From Halonotius roseus (lineage in GTDB: Archaea; Halobacteriota; Halobacteria; Halobacteriales; Haloferacaceae), in assembly GCF_006861655.1 (NCBI RefSeq), contig NZ_SESI01000001.1, positions 124,001 through 188,000 of the forward strand: a DNA stretch of 64,000 nucleotides. Reading direction: 5' to 3'. Below are positions 1 through 7,610 of this stretch, piece after piece. The notes under the pieces were generated by a model. The model worked only from the letters and a program-made list of their open reading frames with translations, was not told the DNA's origin and searched no databases. A program made the position numbers and the translations under genes. Positions within the stretch are counted from its first letter, which is position 1, and each line of letters starts with the position of its first letter.

Positions 1-292
1 TGAGGTCGGTCTGGTGATCCATGTTGAGGAAGACGCCGATATCGTACTGGGCGGCGATGCGCTCGATGTAGTTGCCCATCACTCGCAGCCCCGCGATCGG
101 GTCGCCGTTGCCGGCGAACGTGCAGGCCCCGTTGCTCATCTGGAGGAGAAGGTCGGAGTCGGCCTGTGCCGCCCCCTGAATCAGCCCGATCATCGTGTTC
201 GGCTCGGCGATGTTGCTTGCGATCAACCCAAAGCCCGAATCGAGTGCGTCGTCGTACACCGTTCCCAGTTCGGCTCCACCGTAGAAGGTCAT
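1..292 (-). CDS. fba: Class II fructose-bisphosphate aldolase, N-terminal part
   Basis: Partial gene: the first 97 codons are present and the rest lies beyond the left edge. The product begins [20 protein letters not shown] and contains the block [11 protein letters not shown] near residues 87-97, which fits the N-terminal strand and metal-site region of class II (zinc-dependent) aldolases. The family cleaves or forms fructose-1,6-bisphosphate in glycolysis and gluconeogenesis in the cytoplasm. The ATG at 290-292 is the first start of the frame. The upstream gap of about 150 bp is shared with the divergent antitoxin gene. The assignment rests on recalled similarity of this N-terminus to haloarchaeal aldolases; the catalytic residues are outside the window. 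Confidence 0.75.
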   Translation of the reverse strand, partial: MTFYGGAELGTVYDDALDSGFGLIASNIAEPNTMIGLIQGAAQADSDLLLQMSNGACTFAGNGDPIAGLRVMGNYIERIAAQYDIGVFLNMDHQTDL

Positions 293-445
293 GCCTACCG
301 TGTTTCGAGGCGACTAAGATAAATCCCGCCGTCTCCCGAGAATCGAATGCCGGACAGTAGATACACAGTGTGCGAGAGACGCACATCGTCGGTCAACACG
401 GTATTAGTGGCAAACTTTACTAAGTAGAAGAAGCTACTCACAACT

Positions 446-721
446 ATGCCGACCTCGGTGAAGATGGACGACGAGACGAAATCCCGATTAGAACGGCTGC
501 AGGCGGAACTCCGACTCAAGACCGGGAACCGAGTTACCCAACAGGAGGTTCTGGCACGGCTCGTCGAGGATGCGATCGAATCGAAAGCCGATCTCGTTGA
601 TTCGTTTCGGGACAAGCGTGTACCTGTCTCCGATGACGACCGCGAGGCGTTTCACGACGGCATGGTCGCATCCGGCAAAGCAACGTCCGAGGAGGACATC
701 GACGACATCCTGTACGGATGA
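446..721 (+). CDS. VapB-like ribbon-helix-helix antitoxin
   Basis: A 91-residue acidic protein whose first ~50 residues (MPTSVKMDDETKSRLERLQ, then a helix ending in VLARLVEDAIE) look like a ribbon-helix-helix DNA-binding domain: one short strand followed by two helices. The C-terminal ~35 residues are charged and probably extended, as in antitoxins that wrap the toxin. Its stop overlaps the start of the downstream PIN-domain gene by four bases (ATGA), a typical antitoxin-toxin arrangement with translational coupling. Such antitoxins neutralise the toxin and repress their own promoter. The gap 293-445 holds a 'aactttactaagtag' stretch that could contain the promoter. Family membership is inferred from fold pattern and context. 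Confidence 0.75.
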   Translation: MPTSVKMDDETKSRLERLQAELRLKTGNRVTQQEVLARLVEDAIESKADLVDSFRDKRVPVSDDDREAFHDGMVASGKATSEEDIDDILYG

Positions 722-1146
722 GTGTCTTCGTCGATACCGGCGTCTTTTTCGCCCATCACGACACCGACGCCGACCGCCACGCGGACGCCGTTGCTGCCCT
801 TGACGCGGTGCTCGATGGTGAGTACGGACAGCCGTATACGAGCGATTATGTGCTCGACGAGACAGTAACGCTCACTCGCGTCCGCACTAACTCATTCGGG
901 GCGGCCGAAACCGTCGCTGAACGGATCCAGGGTAAACCGCCGCATCCTGACGTGATCGAGCTACTCCACGTCGAACCTGATGATGTGACGGCAGCGATGG
1001 CGACGTTTCGGCGGTACTCGGATCACGAACTCAGTTTCACTGACGCGATGACGATCCACCTCTGTGAGTCGCGGGGTATTGATACGGTACTGAGCTTCGA
1101 TGCTGATTTCGACGGCCTGATCGACCGTATCGACCCGATAGCGTGA
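718..1146 (+). CDS. VapC-like PIN-domain toxin ribonuclease
   Basis: A 142-residue PIN-domain protein. The acidic residues expected for a metal-dependent RNase are visible: Asp6 in VFVDTGVFF, Glu48 in VLDETVTL, Asp109 in SFTDAMT and Asp128 in SFDADFDGL, close to the usual PIN order and spacing. VapC toxins are endoribonucleases that cut tRNA or rRNA when free of antitoxin. The gene overlaps the preceding antitoxin by four bases, so the two are expected to be made together. No second toxin module is seen nearby. Target RNA cannot be predicted from the sequence. Confidence 0.82.
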   Translation: MSVFVDTGVFFAHHDTDADRHADAVAALDAVLDGEYGQPYTSDYVLDETVTLTRVRTNSFGAAETVAERIQGKPPHPDVIELLHVEPDDVTAAMATFRRYSDHELSFTDAMTIHLCESRGIDTVLSFDADFDGLIDRIDPIA

Positions 1147-1446
1147 GCAGCTGGCAGATCATCATTTGGTTCACTCGCGCGAGCGAACGCGAGCGCGAGG
1201 CCGACGACTGAGCGGAACGAAGTGAAGCGAAGGAGGAGTGCTTTTGCTCGAGCTTTTACCGAGCGAGCCGCAGGCTCGCGGGGCGTAAAAGGTCGATGTC
1301 GCCCGGAACACTAACGCCCGACCTCATCCTATGGCGGCGTGCCTCGTCGGTCGGGAAACCCTCGTGCCGGGCGGCTGTCGTCGCGGCCGACAGCGGGCCG
1401 TCTGTACCGTGCCTGGGTTCGCCGGACTGTCATCGCTCCCAAGTAG
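1147..1446. other. Gene-free stretch with repetitive GAGCGAACGAAG-type DNA
   Basis: I see no convincing gene here. From about 1180 to 1245 the DNA is built from variants of 'gagcgaacg', 'gaacgaagtg' and 'gaagcgaagg', a low-complexity pattern I associate with haloarchaeal intergenic DNA. It leads straight into the hairpin element at 1253-1291. A 50-codon open frame from the ATG at 1331 is Arg/Pro/Gly-rich and has no recognisable features. Confidence 0.5.
1253..1291. repeat. Inverted-repeat element, CTTTTAC...GTAAAAG
   Basis: Outer arms CTTTTAC (1253-1259) and GTAAAAG (1285-1291) are perfect complements and enclose a second perfect 7-bp hairpin, GCGAGCC (1263-1269) / GGCTCGC (1273-1279), with loop GCA. 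It sits between the toxin gene and a small membrane protein gene. It could be a terminator-like structure or a small interspersed repeat. Function unknown. Confidence 0.55.
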
Positions 1447-1749
1447 GTGGGCTCGGCCGGGGACTTGTGGCACGCGGCTGTAGTTCGGCAGGCGGTCGAC
1501 TTACCCCTTCCGCTGTTAGTTCTCGATGAGCTTGGGCTCCCGGTCTCACAGCCGCGTCGCCCCGAGACGGAGTACAGCGTTGTCGCCGCGGCCGGCGGCC
1601 TGCTGGTCGTTTTTGCCGTGGCTCCGATTGGCTTGCTGACCGTTGGCGACCTCGACAGCGGAACTGGCGTTGCGGTGCTCGTGATCGCCGTACCGTTTCT
1701 GCTTCCGTTGGTTGGGGTGGTGGTGTGGGCTGGCTTGTCATGCATCTGA
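1447..1749 (+). CDS. Small membrane protein, two predicted helices
   Basis: A 100-residue frame starting with GTG directly after an in-frame stop (TAG 1444-1446), so this is the most upstream start possible. Residues ~43-65 (YSVVAAAGGLLVVFAVAPIG) and ~74-97 (VAVLVIAVPFLLPLVGVVVW) are two hydrophobic segments joined by a short acidic loop. Codon use in the second half is normal for the region (G/C-rich third positions), whereas the first ~40 residues look less protein-like, so the true start may be internal. No family recognised. Likely a membrane protein if expressed. Confidence 0.45.
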   Translation: MGSAGDLWHAAVVRQAVDLPLPLLVLDELGLPVSQPRRPETEYSVVAAAGGLLVVFAVAPIGLLTVGDLDSGTGVAVLVIAVPFLLPLVGVVVWAGLSCI

Positions 1750-1794
1750 TCGAACTATCGGGTGTTGAAAACGCGCGTTTGAGTCTTCACCGTG

Positions 1795-1801
1795 TATATA
1801 A
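1795..1801 (+). promoter_or_regulatory. TATA box for AIM24 gene
   Basis: TATATAA is centred about 30 nt before the ATG at 1828, the spacing expected for a leaderless haloarchaeal transcript. It argues for the ATG at 1828 and against an in-frame GTG at 1792, which lies upstream of the box. Confidence 0.6.
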
Positions 1802-1827
1802 GCCGCCTCGATAAACGGGGTACTGAG

Positions 1828-2499
1828 ATGAAGCTTGAGGAGTTCACCGAATCAAACGCACCGAAACCGGGCGGCGACGGATTTCAACTGGAGAACCCGA
1901 AGCTGCTTGATATCAACGTCGATGACACCGTCATGGTCAAAGCCGGCTCGATGGTCGCCTACACGGGCGATCTCACCTTCACCGGCAAATCCTCCGCGGA
2001 GGGCGGCATCACCGGCTTCGTCAAGGAGGCGGTCTCCAGTGAGGGAACCCCGATCATGGAAGCCGAGGGCTCGGGCCACCTCTACGTCGCCGAACAGGAA
2101 AAGAAGATCCAGGTGCTGGAGCTGGACGCCGACGACTCGATCTCGGTCAACGGCAACGACATCCTTGCCTTCGAGTCCCGCGTCGACTACGAGATCAACA
2201 CGGTCGGCGGGCTCTCGGAGGCTATCGCCGGCGGCCTCACAAACGTCTATCTCTCCGGGCCCGGAACGGTCGCACTGACGACTCACGGCGATCCGCTGGT
2301 GGCGACACCGCCGATCACGACCGATCCCGATGCGACCGTCGCCTGGAGCACGAACCTTTCGCCGTCGATCGGCACCAACAAAACGATCGAGATCGGCCAG
2401 CAGTCCGGTGAATCCCTTCAGATGAACTTCACCGGCTCGGAGGGGTTCGTCGTCGTCCAGCCCTACGAGGAAGGCGGCCAGCCGGCCCAACAGCAGTAG
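1828..2499 (+). CDS. AIM24 family protein (TIGR00266/DUF124 type)
   Basis: A 223-residue beta-rich protein of the AIM24 family, which forms a pseudo-threefold beta scaffold. The sequence shows the usual features: an early 'VMVKAGSMVAYTGDLTF' stretch (~33-50), Gly-rich middle segments (EAEGSGHLYVAEQEKKI) and a late 'SGPGTVALTTHGDPL' block near residue 150. The C-terminus is a Gln/Gly tail. In yeast the homologue is a mitochondrial protein affecting inner-membrane organisation; prokaryotic function is unknown. The gene appears monocistronic with its own TATA box. Family call is confident, role is not. Confidence 0.85.
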   Translation: MKLEEFTESNAPKPGGDGFQLENPKLLDINVDDTVMVKAGSMVAYTGDLTFTGKSSAEGGITGFVKEAVSSEGTPIMEAEGSGHLYVAEQEKKIQVLELDADDSISVNGNDILAFESRVDYEINTVGGLSEAIAGGLTNVYLSGPGTVALTTHGDPLVATPPITTDPDATVAWSTNLSPSIGTNKTIEIGQQSGESLQMNFTGSEGFVVVQPYEEGGQPAQQQ

Positions 2500-2601
2500 C
2501 CCGCCGGCCAGCAGAGCGACCCACTTGTCCCCGGCGACGACCGTGTGAGCTTCACCAACGACCCAGACAGATCGACGCACTGCGTCGGGAATCCGACCGA
2601 C

Positions 2602-2608
2602 TTATATA
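2602..2608 (+). promoter_or_regulatory. TATA box for asd
   Basis: TTATATA ends 22 nt before the ATG at 2631. This supports the ATG at 2631 with almost no leader, and excludes an in-frame GTG at 2610 that touches the box. Confidence 0.55.
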
Positions 2609-2630
2609 TGTGAGACGGTTTCGCACGGCA

Positions 2631-3674
2631 ATGACAGTCTCTGTTGGCATTCTCGGTGCAACAGGCGCGGTCGGACAGCGATTCATCCAACTGCTTGATG
2701 GCCATCCAACCTTCGAGATCGACGCGCTCACCGCCAGCGAATCGAGTGCCGGGAAACCGTATCGGGAAGCCGCCAAATGGCGCGCCGACTCGCCGATCCC
2801 CGAGGACGTAGCCGAAACCGTGGTCGGCAAAACGCACCCTGACGACGTTGGCGACGACATCGACTTGCTCTTTTCGTCGTTGCCGTCGGGCGTCGCCAGC
2901 GAGGTCGAACCCGAGTTCCTTGAGGCGGGCTACGTCGTCTCCTCGAACTCCTCGAACGACCGCATGGCCGAGGACGTGCCGCTGACGATCCCCGAGATAA
3001 ATCCGGGACACCTCGATCTGATCGAGGTGCAGCGCGACAACCGCGGCTGGGATGGCGCGCTCATCAAAAACCCGAACTGCTCGACGATCACGATGGTGCC
3101 TACGCTCGCCGCCCTCGACGCTGAGTTCGGCCTCGACCGCGCCGACGTGACGACGCTGCAAGCGGTCTCGGGAGCCGGCTACTCCGGCGTCACGTCGATG
3201 GAGATCATCGACAACGCCATTCCGCATATCGGCGGCGAAGAGAACAAGATGGAGACCGAATCCCGCAAACTGCTGGGTTCGTTCGACGGCGCGGAACTCT
3301 CCTTACACGGTGCGAGTGTCAACGCCTCCTGTAACCGGATTCCAACGCTCGATGGACATCTCGAAAGCGTCTTCGTCGATCTCGACGACGCGCCGACGCC
3401 CGACGAAGCCCGCGACGCCCTGGAGTCGTTCCCAGGTGTTGACCTGCCGAGCGCGCCCGACCAACTCATTCACGTCTTCGGCGAGGATCAGCCCGACCGC
3501 CCACAGCCCCGACTCGACCGGAACCGCGACAACGGGATGGCGATCTCCGCGGGTGGCGTCCAGCCGACCGATACCGGCCTCAAATACAACTGTCTCGCCC
3601 ACAACACGCTCCGCGGCGCGGCGGGCGCGAGCATCCTGAACGGCGAGCTATTGCTCGAAGAAGGCTGGATCTGA
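2631..3674 (+). CDS. asd: Aspartate-semialdehyde dehydrogenase
   Basis: A 347-residue enzyme that reduces L-4-aspartyl phosphate to aspartate semialdehyde with NADPH, at the branch point to lysine, threonine and methionine. The N-terminal nucleotide-binding loop VGILGATGAVGQRF (~4-18) and the active-site block IKNPNCSTI with catalytic Cys150 are present, followed by the substrate and dimer region ending in a conserved RGAAGASILNGELL tail. Length is normal for the archaeal/fungal type. The start at 2631 is set by the TATA box. The gene ends convergently about 37 bp from the tetrad-repeat gene. Confidence 0.95.
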   Translation: MTVSVGILGATGAVGQRFIQLLDGHPTFEIDALTASESSAGKPYREAAKWRADSPIPEDVAETVVGKTHPDDVGDDIDLLFSSLPSGVASEVEPEFLEAGYVVSSNSSNDRMAEDVPLTIPEINPGHLDLIEVQRDNRGWDGALIKNPNCSTITMVPTLAALDAEFGLDRADVTTLQAVSGAGYSGVTSMEIIDNAIPHIGGEENKMETESRKLLGSFDGAELSLHGASVNASCNRIPTLDGHLESVFVDLDDAPTPDEARDALESFPGVDLPSAPDQLIHVFGEDQPDRPQPRLDRNRDNGMAISAGGVQPTDTGLKYNCLAHNTLRGAAGASILNGELLLEEGWI

Positions 3675-3710
3675 GAACAGTCGGCAGTCAATAGCGGCAG
3701 TGGCTCTCAG

Positions 3711-4640
3711 CTACGTCGCGCTGTCGTCGCTGGAGTCGTTTTTCTTGTTGTCGTTATCCGTTTCGTTGGCCTCCGCATCGGCGGCCTGCTCGTCGAGTTG
3801 GGCCTCGATCGCCTCCGTTTTCGCCTCCAGCTTCTCGGTCGCCGCTGAGACCTCCTCGCTGACAGTCTCCTCGACGGCCGCTTCGACGGTCTCCTCGACC
3901 CGTTTGGCGACCTCTTCGCCGACGGTTTCCTCAACTGTCTTTTCGACCTCGTCGCCAACCGTCTCTTCAACGGTTTTCTCGACTTCCTCGCCGACTGTTT
4001 TCTCGACGGTCTTTTCGACCTCATCACCCACCGTCTGCTCGACGGTTTTGGCAACCTCGTCGCCAACCGTCTCCTCGACAGTTTCTTCAACGGTTTCCTC
4101 GACGGTGTCGCTAACACCGTCGTCGACGGTCTTGCCGACGGTCTCTTCGACCGTCTTCTCGACGGTGTCGCCGACCTCCTTCTCGACGGTCTCTTCGACC
4201 GTCTTCTCGACGGTGTCGCCAACCTCTTTCTCGACCGTTTCGCCGACCGTTTTCTCAACCGTTTCACCGACCGTTTTCTCGACGGTCTTCTCGACGGTGT
4301 CGCCGACTTCCTTTTCGACCGTTTCACCGACCGTTTTCTCGACGGTGTCGCCGACCTCCTTCTCAACCGTTTCGCCGACGGTTTTCTCGACGGTTTCGGC
4401 GACCTCTTTGTCGACGGTTTCCTCGACGGTCTTTTCGACAGCTTCGGCGACCTCCTGTGTCATCCAGTCGGGATCAAACCGGGCCATCTTCCAGACAACG
4501 TGAACCGTATACGACAGCAGCACACCGATACCGAAGGCGACGCCGGTTTGGGTGCCGACGACGACGAGCAACACCACGGCCAGCGAGATCAGGATCCCGA
4601 AGGCCATGTCGACAGCGAAATCGACGCGGTTCGGTTTCAT
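3711..4640 (-). CDS. Membrane-anchored protein with 51 tetrapeptide repeats (xxxV)
   Basis: A 309-residue protein with three parts. Residues ~8-52 hold two hydrophobic helices (VDMAFGILISLAVVLLVVVG and VAFGIGVLLSYTVHVVW). Residues 61-264 are an uninterrupted run of 51 tetrapeptides with Val at every fourth position, mostly EKTV, EETV, GETV, GDTV, EKEV or GDEV. Residues 265-309 are an Ala/Glu then Asp/Asn/Lys/Ser-rich tail. The repeat is probably one long charged helix or coiled coil projecting from the membrane. An ATG seven codons upstream (4661) is possible but the MKPNRV start is preferred. I do not recognise a family; function unknown. Confidence 0.75.
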   Translation of the reverse strand: MKPNRVDFAVDMAFGILISLAVVLLVVVGTQTGVAFGIGVLLSYTVHVVWKMARFDPDWMTQEVAEAVEKTVEETVDKEVAETVEKTVGETVEKEVGDTVEKTVGETVEKEVGDTVEKTVEKTVGETVEKTVGETVEKEVGDTVEKTVEETVEKEVGDTVEKTVEETVGKTVDDGVSDTVEETVEETVEETVGDEVAKTVEQTVGDEVEKTVEKTVGEEVEKTVEETVGDEVEKTVEETVGEEVAKRVEETVEAAVEETVSEEVSAATEKLEAKTEAIEAQLDEQAADAEANETDNDNKKNDSSDDSAT

Positions 4641-4755
4641 GACTGTCCCCCGATGTAGCAAATGTAGTTCGACATACCATCGCTACTCGGCCGGCGGGTT
4701 TAGTTGTCCCGTCACGGCCCAACGGTTTACATCGGTGCGGGCGATACGAACCCGT

Positions 4756-5328
4756 ATGTACGTCCGCGATGGAAAACCCCGAGATGAGACGTGGCTCCGT
4801 GAGGGGATCGAGGCGATGGGGCTTGCGACGGCGACGATTCAGCCGGCGGAGTACGTGATCGCGGCCGACGAGAGATCCAACGACCGGGCGGGCTTCGGCC
4901 GGCTTCGCGTCCATTCCGGCGAACCGGCGGTCGGCGAGCTAACCAGTGTTGGCGTTCGCAACCCCTGGCGCGGGCAAGGCGTTGGGGCCCACGTTATCGA
5001 GCGACTGGTGACCAAAGCCGGCGACGCCGGGTGTGAGACGGTCTACATGCTGACCGACGAGCCAGGGTATCCGGCACAGTTCGGCTTCGAACAGCGGGCC
5101 ATCGAAACCCTTCCGGAGCCACTGGTCGATCGACAGACCGAAAAACAGGCTGCGGCCGATGGCGATGTCGTGGCCCTCGCCATCGATGTCGACGACTTTG
5201 AGATGCCGCCCGAGCGACGGGAGGCGTTCAAAACGGCTCGCCCGGCCGGCGACGAGCCGACCATCGAATCCGAGGATTTCGGCATCGACGCCGAGGGGGC
5301 GACCTACAAGTACGATACGGGGCGTTGA
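4756..5328 (+). CDS. GNAT family N-acetyltransferase
   Basis: A 190-residue protein with a GCN5-related acetyltransferase core. The central strand VGELTSVGVRNPWRGQGVG followed by helix AHVIERLVTKA (~58-90) matches motif A, where the R/Q-x-x-G-x-G/A loop binds the acetyl-CoA pyrophosphate. VYMLTDEPGYPAQFGFEQ afterwards fits motif B, including the typical Y-x-x-x-G-F. The C-terminal ~70 residues are an acidic extension. The substrate cannot be predicted. The ATG at 4756 was preferred to upstream codons, which lie in the divergent intergenic region before the tetrad-repeat gene. Confidence 0.8.
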   Translation: MYVRDGKPRDETWLREGIEAMGLATATIQPAEYVIAADERSNDRAGFGRLRVHSGEPAVGELTSVGVRNPWRGQGVGAHVIERLVTKAGDAGCETVYMLTDEPGYPAQFGFEQRAIETLPEPLVDRQTEKQAAADGDVVALAIDVDDFEMPPERREAFKTARPAGDEPTIESEDFGIDAEGATYKYDTGR

Positions 5329-5339
5329 GACGGGCGAGC

Positions 5340-5636
5340 CTACCGGTCGTCGAGAAAGTCCGTGCTAAACACGATGTAGGTCAACACCGTGGTAAACAGG
5401 ATCGGCGGGAGCTGGGCGAACGCCCACAGCGGTTCGAGCCCGAAATTGAGGATCAACACCGCGTTGCCGACGCCGAGGGCGAGAAACGGCAGCGCGTAGA
5501 GGGCCGCCTGCCGACGGTTGCGGGAGTCACCGCTGACCGCGTCTGTGGGTGGCTCCGAGCCCGCCGTCGGTGTTGTCTCCGAACCCCTCACCGTCGACGA
5601 CTCCGAGCTCTCGGTCTCACCGGTCGGCGGTGCCAT
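5340..5636 (-). CDS. Small haloarchaeal membrane protein
   Basis: A 98-residue protein with a Ser/Thr/Glu/Pro-rich N-terminal half (~1-40) and two hydrophobic segments in the second half: AALYALPFLALGVGNAVLIL (~49-68) and AQLPPILFTTVLTYIVF (~75-91). The chosen start MAPPTGETESS lies 20 codons inside a longer frame whose extension is Arg-rich and unlike coding sequence. It is followed upstream by two more small membrane-protein genes on the same strand, suggesting one transcript. No function recognised. Confidence 0.6.
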   Translation of the reverse strand: MAPPTGETESSESSTVRGSETTPTAGSEPPTDAVSGDSRNRRQAALYALPFLALGVGNAVLILNFGLEPLWAFAQLPPILFTTVLTYIVFSTDFLDDR

Positions 5637-5676
5637 GGCTCTTTGTAGGGGCCGACGGGTAAAAAGCGGGCGTCTT

Positions 5677-5946
5677 TCAGTTCGGCTCGTGATCAAACCG
5701 CGAGGCCACCGACACCAGCCCGTAGAGCACCCCGATCGCCAGCGCGATAACCCCCATCCCGTACAGCGTCATCGCCCCCGGCGAGATCGGCACCGTCAGG
5801 AGACCGAAGGGTTCGATGGCATCGAGCCCGCCACCGCCGTTGGCACCGACAATAAAGCCGAGTACGCCGCCCAACGCGACCATACCGATCCCTAATCCCA
5901 GGAGGATACGCCGGCCAACACCGGTGTCATCGGATGCAGTCGTCAC
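5677..5946 (-). CDS. Small haloarchaeal membrane protein
   Basis: An 89-residue protein with two hydrophobic helices: ILLGLGIGMVALGGVLGFIVG (~14-34) and LYGMGVIALAIGVLYGLVSVA (~61-81), joined by a Gly/Pro-rich loop. Short conserved membrane proteins of this shape are common in haloarchaea, sometimes near terminal oxidase genes, but no oxidase gene is present here. It lies between two other small membrane-protein genes on the same strand, with gaps of a few bases to about 40 bp, so co-transcription is likely. Role unknown. Confidence 0.65.
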   Translation of the reverse strand: MTTASDDTGVGRRILLGLGIGMVALGGVLGFIVGANGGGGLDAIEPFGLLTVPISPGAMTLYGMGVIALAIGVLYGLVSVASRFDHEPN

Positions 5947-5953
5947 ACGCCCG

Positions 5954-6166
5954 TTAGGGACTGCGCCGAATAGAGCCTTTCTGTCCGGCCGTTGGGGTCA
6001 TGGCGATCGATACGAGGATCATGACGGCAGCGACCCCGGCACCAACACCGAGGCCTGCAAGCAGGGGGATCGCCAACCACCAGCCGGCGGCTGTCCCGCC
6101 GGCAACCGAGGCTGGCATCGCGGCCAACAACCCATCGTAGCGGGTCAGCGACGGTGGTCTGTGCAT
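5954..6166 (-). CDS. Small haloarchaeal membrane protein
   Basis: A 70-residue protein starting MHRPPSLTRYDGLLAAM, with two hydrophobic helices (~17-34 and ~36-56). The A/T-rich block around 6192-6206 on the template is the likely promoter and suits this ATG; a GTG three codons upstream is also possible. A different frame over the same DNA (5943-6179) gives an Arg/Asp-rich, unlikely product and was discarded. It is probably the first gene of the three-gene membrane-protein run 6166-5340. No function assigned. Confidence 0.55.
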   Translation of the reverse strand: MHRPPSLTRYDGLLAAMPASVAGGTAAGWWLAIPLLAGLGVGAGVAAVMILVSIAMTPTAGQKGSIRRSP

Positions 6167-6254
6167 GTTGATCACCCATGTCGCCTGCTAATTAAATATT
6201 ATTATTCGGTGGATCGACGCCAAGCTATTTGCCGGTCGGCCGTCCCTGCCCGGT

Positions 6255-6701
6255 ATGGACGACCCGTTAATTGAGCGCGCACGCGACGCGCTCGCCGAGG
6301 CCTATGTGCCCTACTCCGAGTACCGCGTCGGGGCCGCACTCAAAACGGCCGACGGTACAGTATTTACCGGCTGCAACATCGAGAACGCCAACTACTCCAA
6401 CAGCCTGCATGCCGAGGAGGTGGCGATCGGGGCGGCGGTGTCGGCGGGCCACCGGGAGTTCGATCGACTGGCGGTCAGCTCCGGGGTGCGAGATGGCGTC
6501 ACCCCCTGTGGGATGTGCCGACAGACACTCGCGGAGTTCTGTGCGGACGACCTCACGATCGTCTGTGATCTCGGCGACAGCGAGGTCGCCACCTACACCC
6601 TCGGGGAATTGCTCCCCGAGACGATCTCGGCGTCAACGCTGGCGGACGCGGACGCCCGCGGCGAAACGGAACCACCACACGATGCCGAGGAATCGTCATG
6701 A
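6255..6701 (+). CDS. cdd: Cytidine deaminase
   Basis: A 148-residue homolog of tetrameric cytidine deaminases, which hydrolyse cytidine or deoxycytidine to uridine and ammonia in pyrimidine salvage. Signature residues are visible: the N-terminal YVPYSEYRVGAAL block (~17-29), the zinc and proton-relay motif HAEEVAI (~55-61), and the zinc Cys pair PCGMCRQ (~86-92). The last ~25 residues are an acidic extension. The stop overlaps the following phosphorylase start (ATGA), which links deamination to cleavage of the resulting uridine. Confidence 0.93.
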   Translation: MDDPLIERARDALAEAYVPYSEYRVGAALKTADGTVFTGCNIENANYSNSLHAEEVAIGAAVSAGHREFDRLAVSSGVRDGVTPCGMCRQTLAEFCADDLTIVCDLGDSEVATYTLGELLPETISASTLADADARGETEPPHDAEESS

Positions 6702-7543
6702 CAGACGACGACACCTCACCCGAGACGAGAGACAGCGAAGATCCCAACACCGAACGCCAATACCACCTCGAAGTCACCGACGACGACGTTGCCGACAGCG
6801 TCCTGCTGCCGGGCAATCCAGATCGACTTGAGAAGATCACCGACGTGTGGGAGTCGTCGACTGAGGTCGCCAGCCACCGGGAGTACCGCACCGCAACCGG
6901 TCGGTATCGGGAGACGCCGATCTCGGTCACCTCCACGGGGATCGGCGGCCCCTCGACAGGTATCGCCGTCGAGGAACTCGCCCGTGTTGGCGCGGAGACG
7001 CTGATCCGTGTCGGCTCCTGTGGCACCGTCCGGCCCGACATCGCCGTCGGCGACCTCGTGATCACCTCGGGGGCGATGCGTGGCGATGGGACGAGCGAGG
7101 AGTATATCGACGAGAGCTATCCAGCGAGTGCGGACTACGAGGTGATCGCGGCGTTGGTCGCCGCCGCCGAGCGACTGGAATATGAGTACCACGTCGGCGT
7201 CACCCTCAGCACCGACAGCTTCTATGCCGGCCAGGGGCGGCCCGGTTTCGAGGGCTATGAGGCACCCGGCAGCGACGAGCTCCTAGAAACGCTCAAAGCG
7301 GCCAACGTCGCCAACATCGAGATGGAGGCCGCAACGCTGCTGACGCTGTCGAATCTCTATGATCTTCGAGCGGGGGCGGTGTGTGCCGTCTACGCCAACC
7401 GCGAAACCGGCGAGTTCGACACGGTCGGCGAAAGAGCGGCGGCCGAAACCGCGAGCCTCGCGGTCGCGCTGCTGGACGAGATGGACGCCGCAAAATCGGA
7501 CGCCGGCGTCGACCGCTGGCATCCCGGCCTCACAATCGAGTAA
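6698..7543 (+). CDS. udp: Uridine phosphorylase-type nucleoside phosphorylase
   Basis: A 281-residue member of the nucleoside phosphorylase (NP-I) family. After an acidic ~20-residue leader come SVLLPGNPDRLEKI (phosphate-site Gly/Arg region, ~32-46), TGIGGPSTGIAVEELARVGAETLIRVGSCG (~79-110) and the nucleoside-binding block NIEMEAATLLTL (~205-216). It should phosphorolyse uridine to uracil and ribose 1-phosphate. Translational coupling to cytidine deaminase supports a pyrimidine substrate, though purine-specific relatives share the fold. Salvage of ribose 1-phosphate into carbon metabolism is plausible in archaea. Confidence 0.88.
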   Translation: MTDDDTSPETRDSEDPNTERQYHLEVTDDDVADSVLLPGNPDRLEKITDVWESSTEVASHREYRTATGRYRETPISVTSTGIGGPSTGIAVEELARVGAETLIRVGSCGTVRPDIAVGDLVITSGAMRGDGTSEEYIDESYPASADYEVIAALVAAAERLEYEYHVGVTLSTDSFYAGQGRPGFEGYEAPGSDELLETLKAANVANIEMEAATLLTLSNLYDLRAGAVCAVYANRETGEFDTVGERAAAETASLAVALLDEMDAAKSDAGVDRWHPGLTIE

Positions 7544-7610
7544 CGCGGCCGGAAACACAGCGCGGCAGCGTTCCAAAGCCGCTTTATCCGAGGGCCCCAG
7601 AGGCAGGGGT

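Noticed and set aside
1331..1483. 50-codon frame before the small membrane-protein gene
   Set aside because: Arg/Gly/Pro-rich with no features; overlaps the more credible frame.
5943..6179. Alternative frame over the small membrane-protein gene
   Set aside because: Arg/Asp-rich soluble product; the other frame gives two membrane helices and a haloarchaeal-like start.
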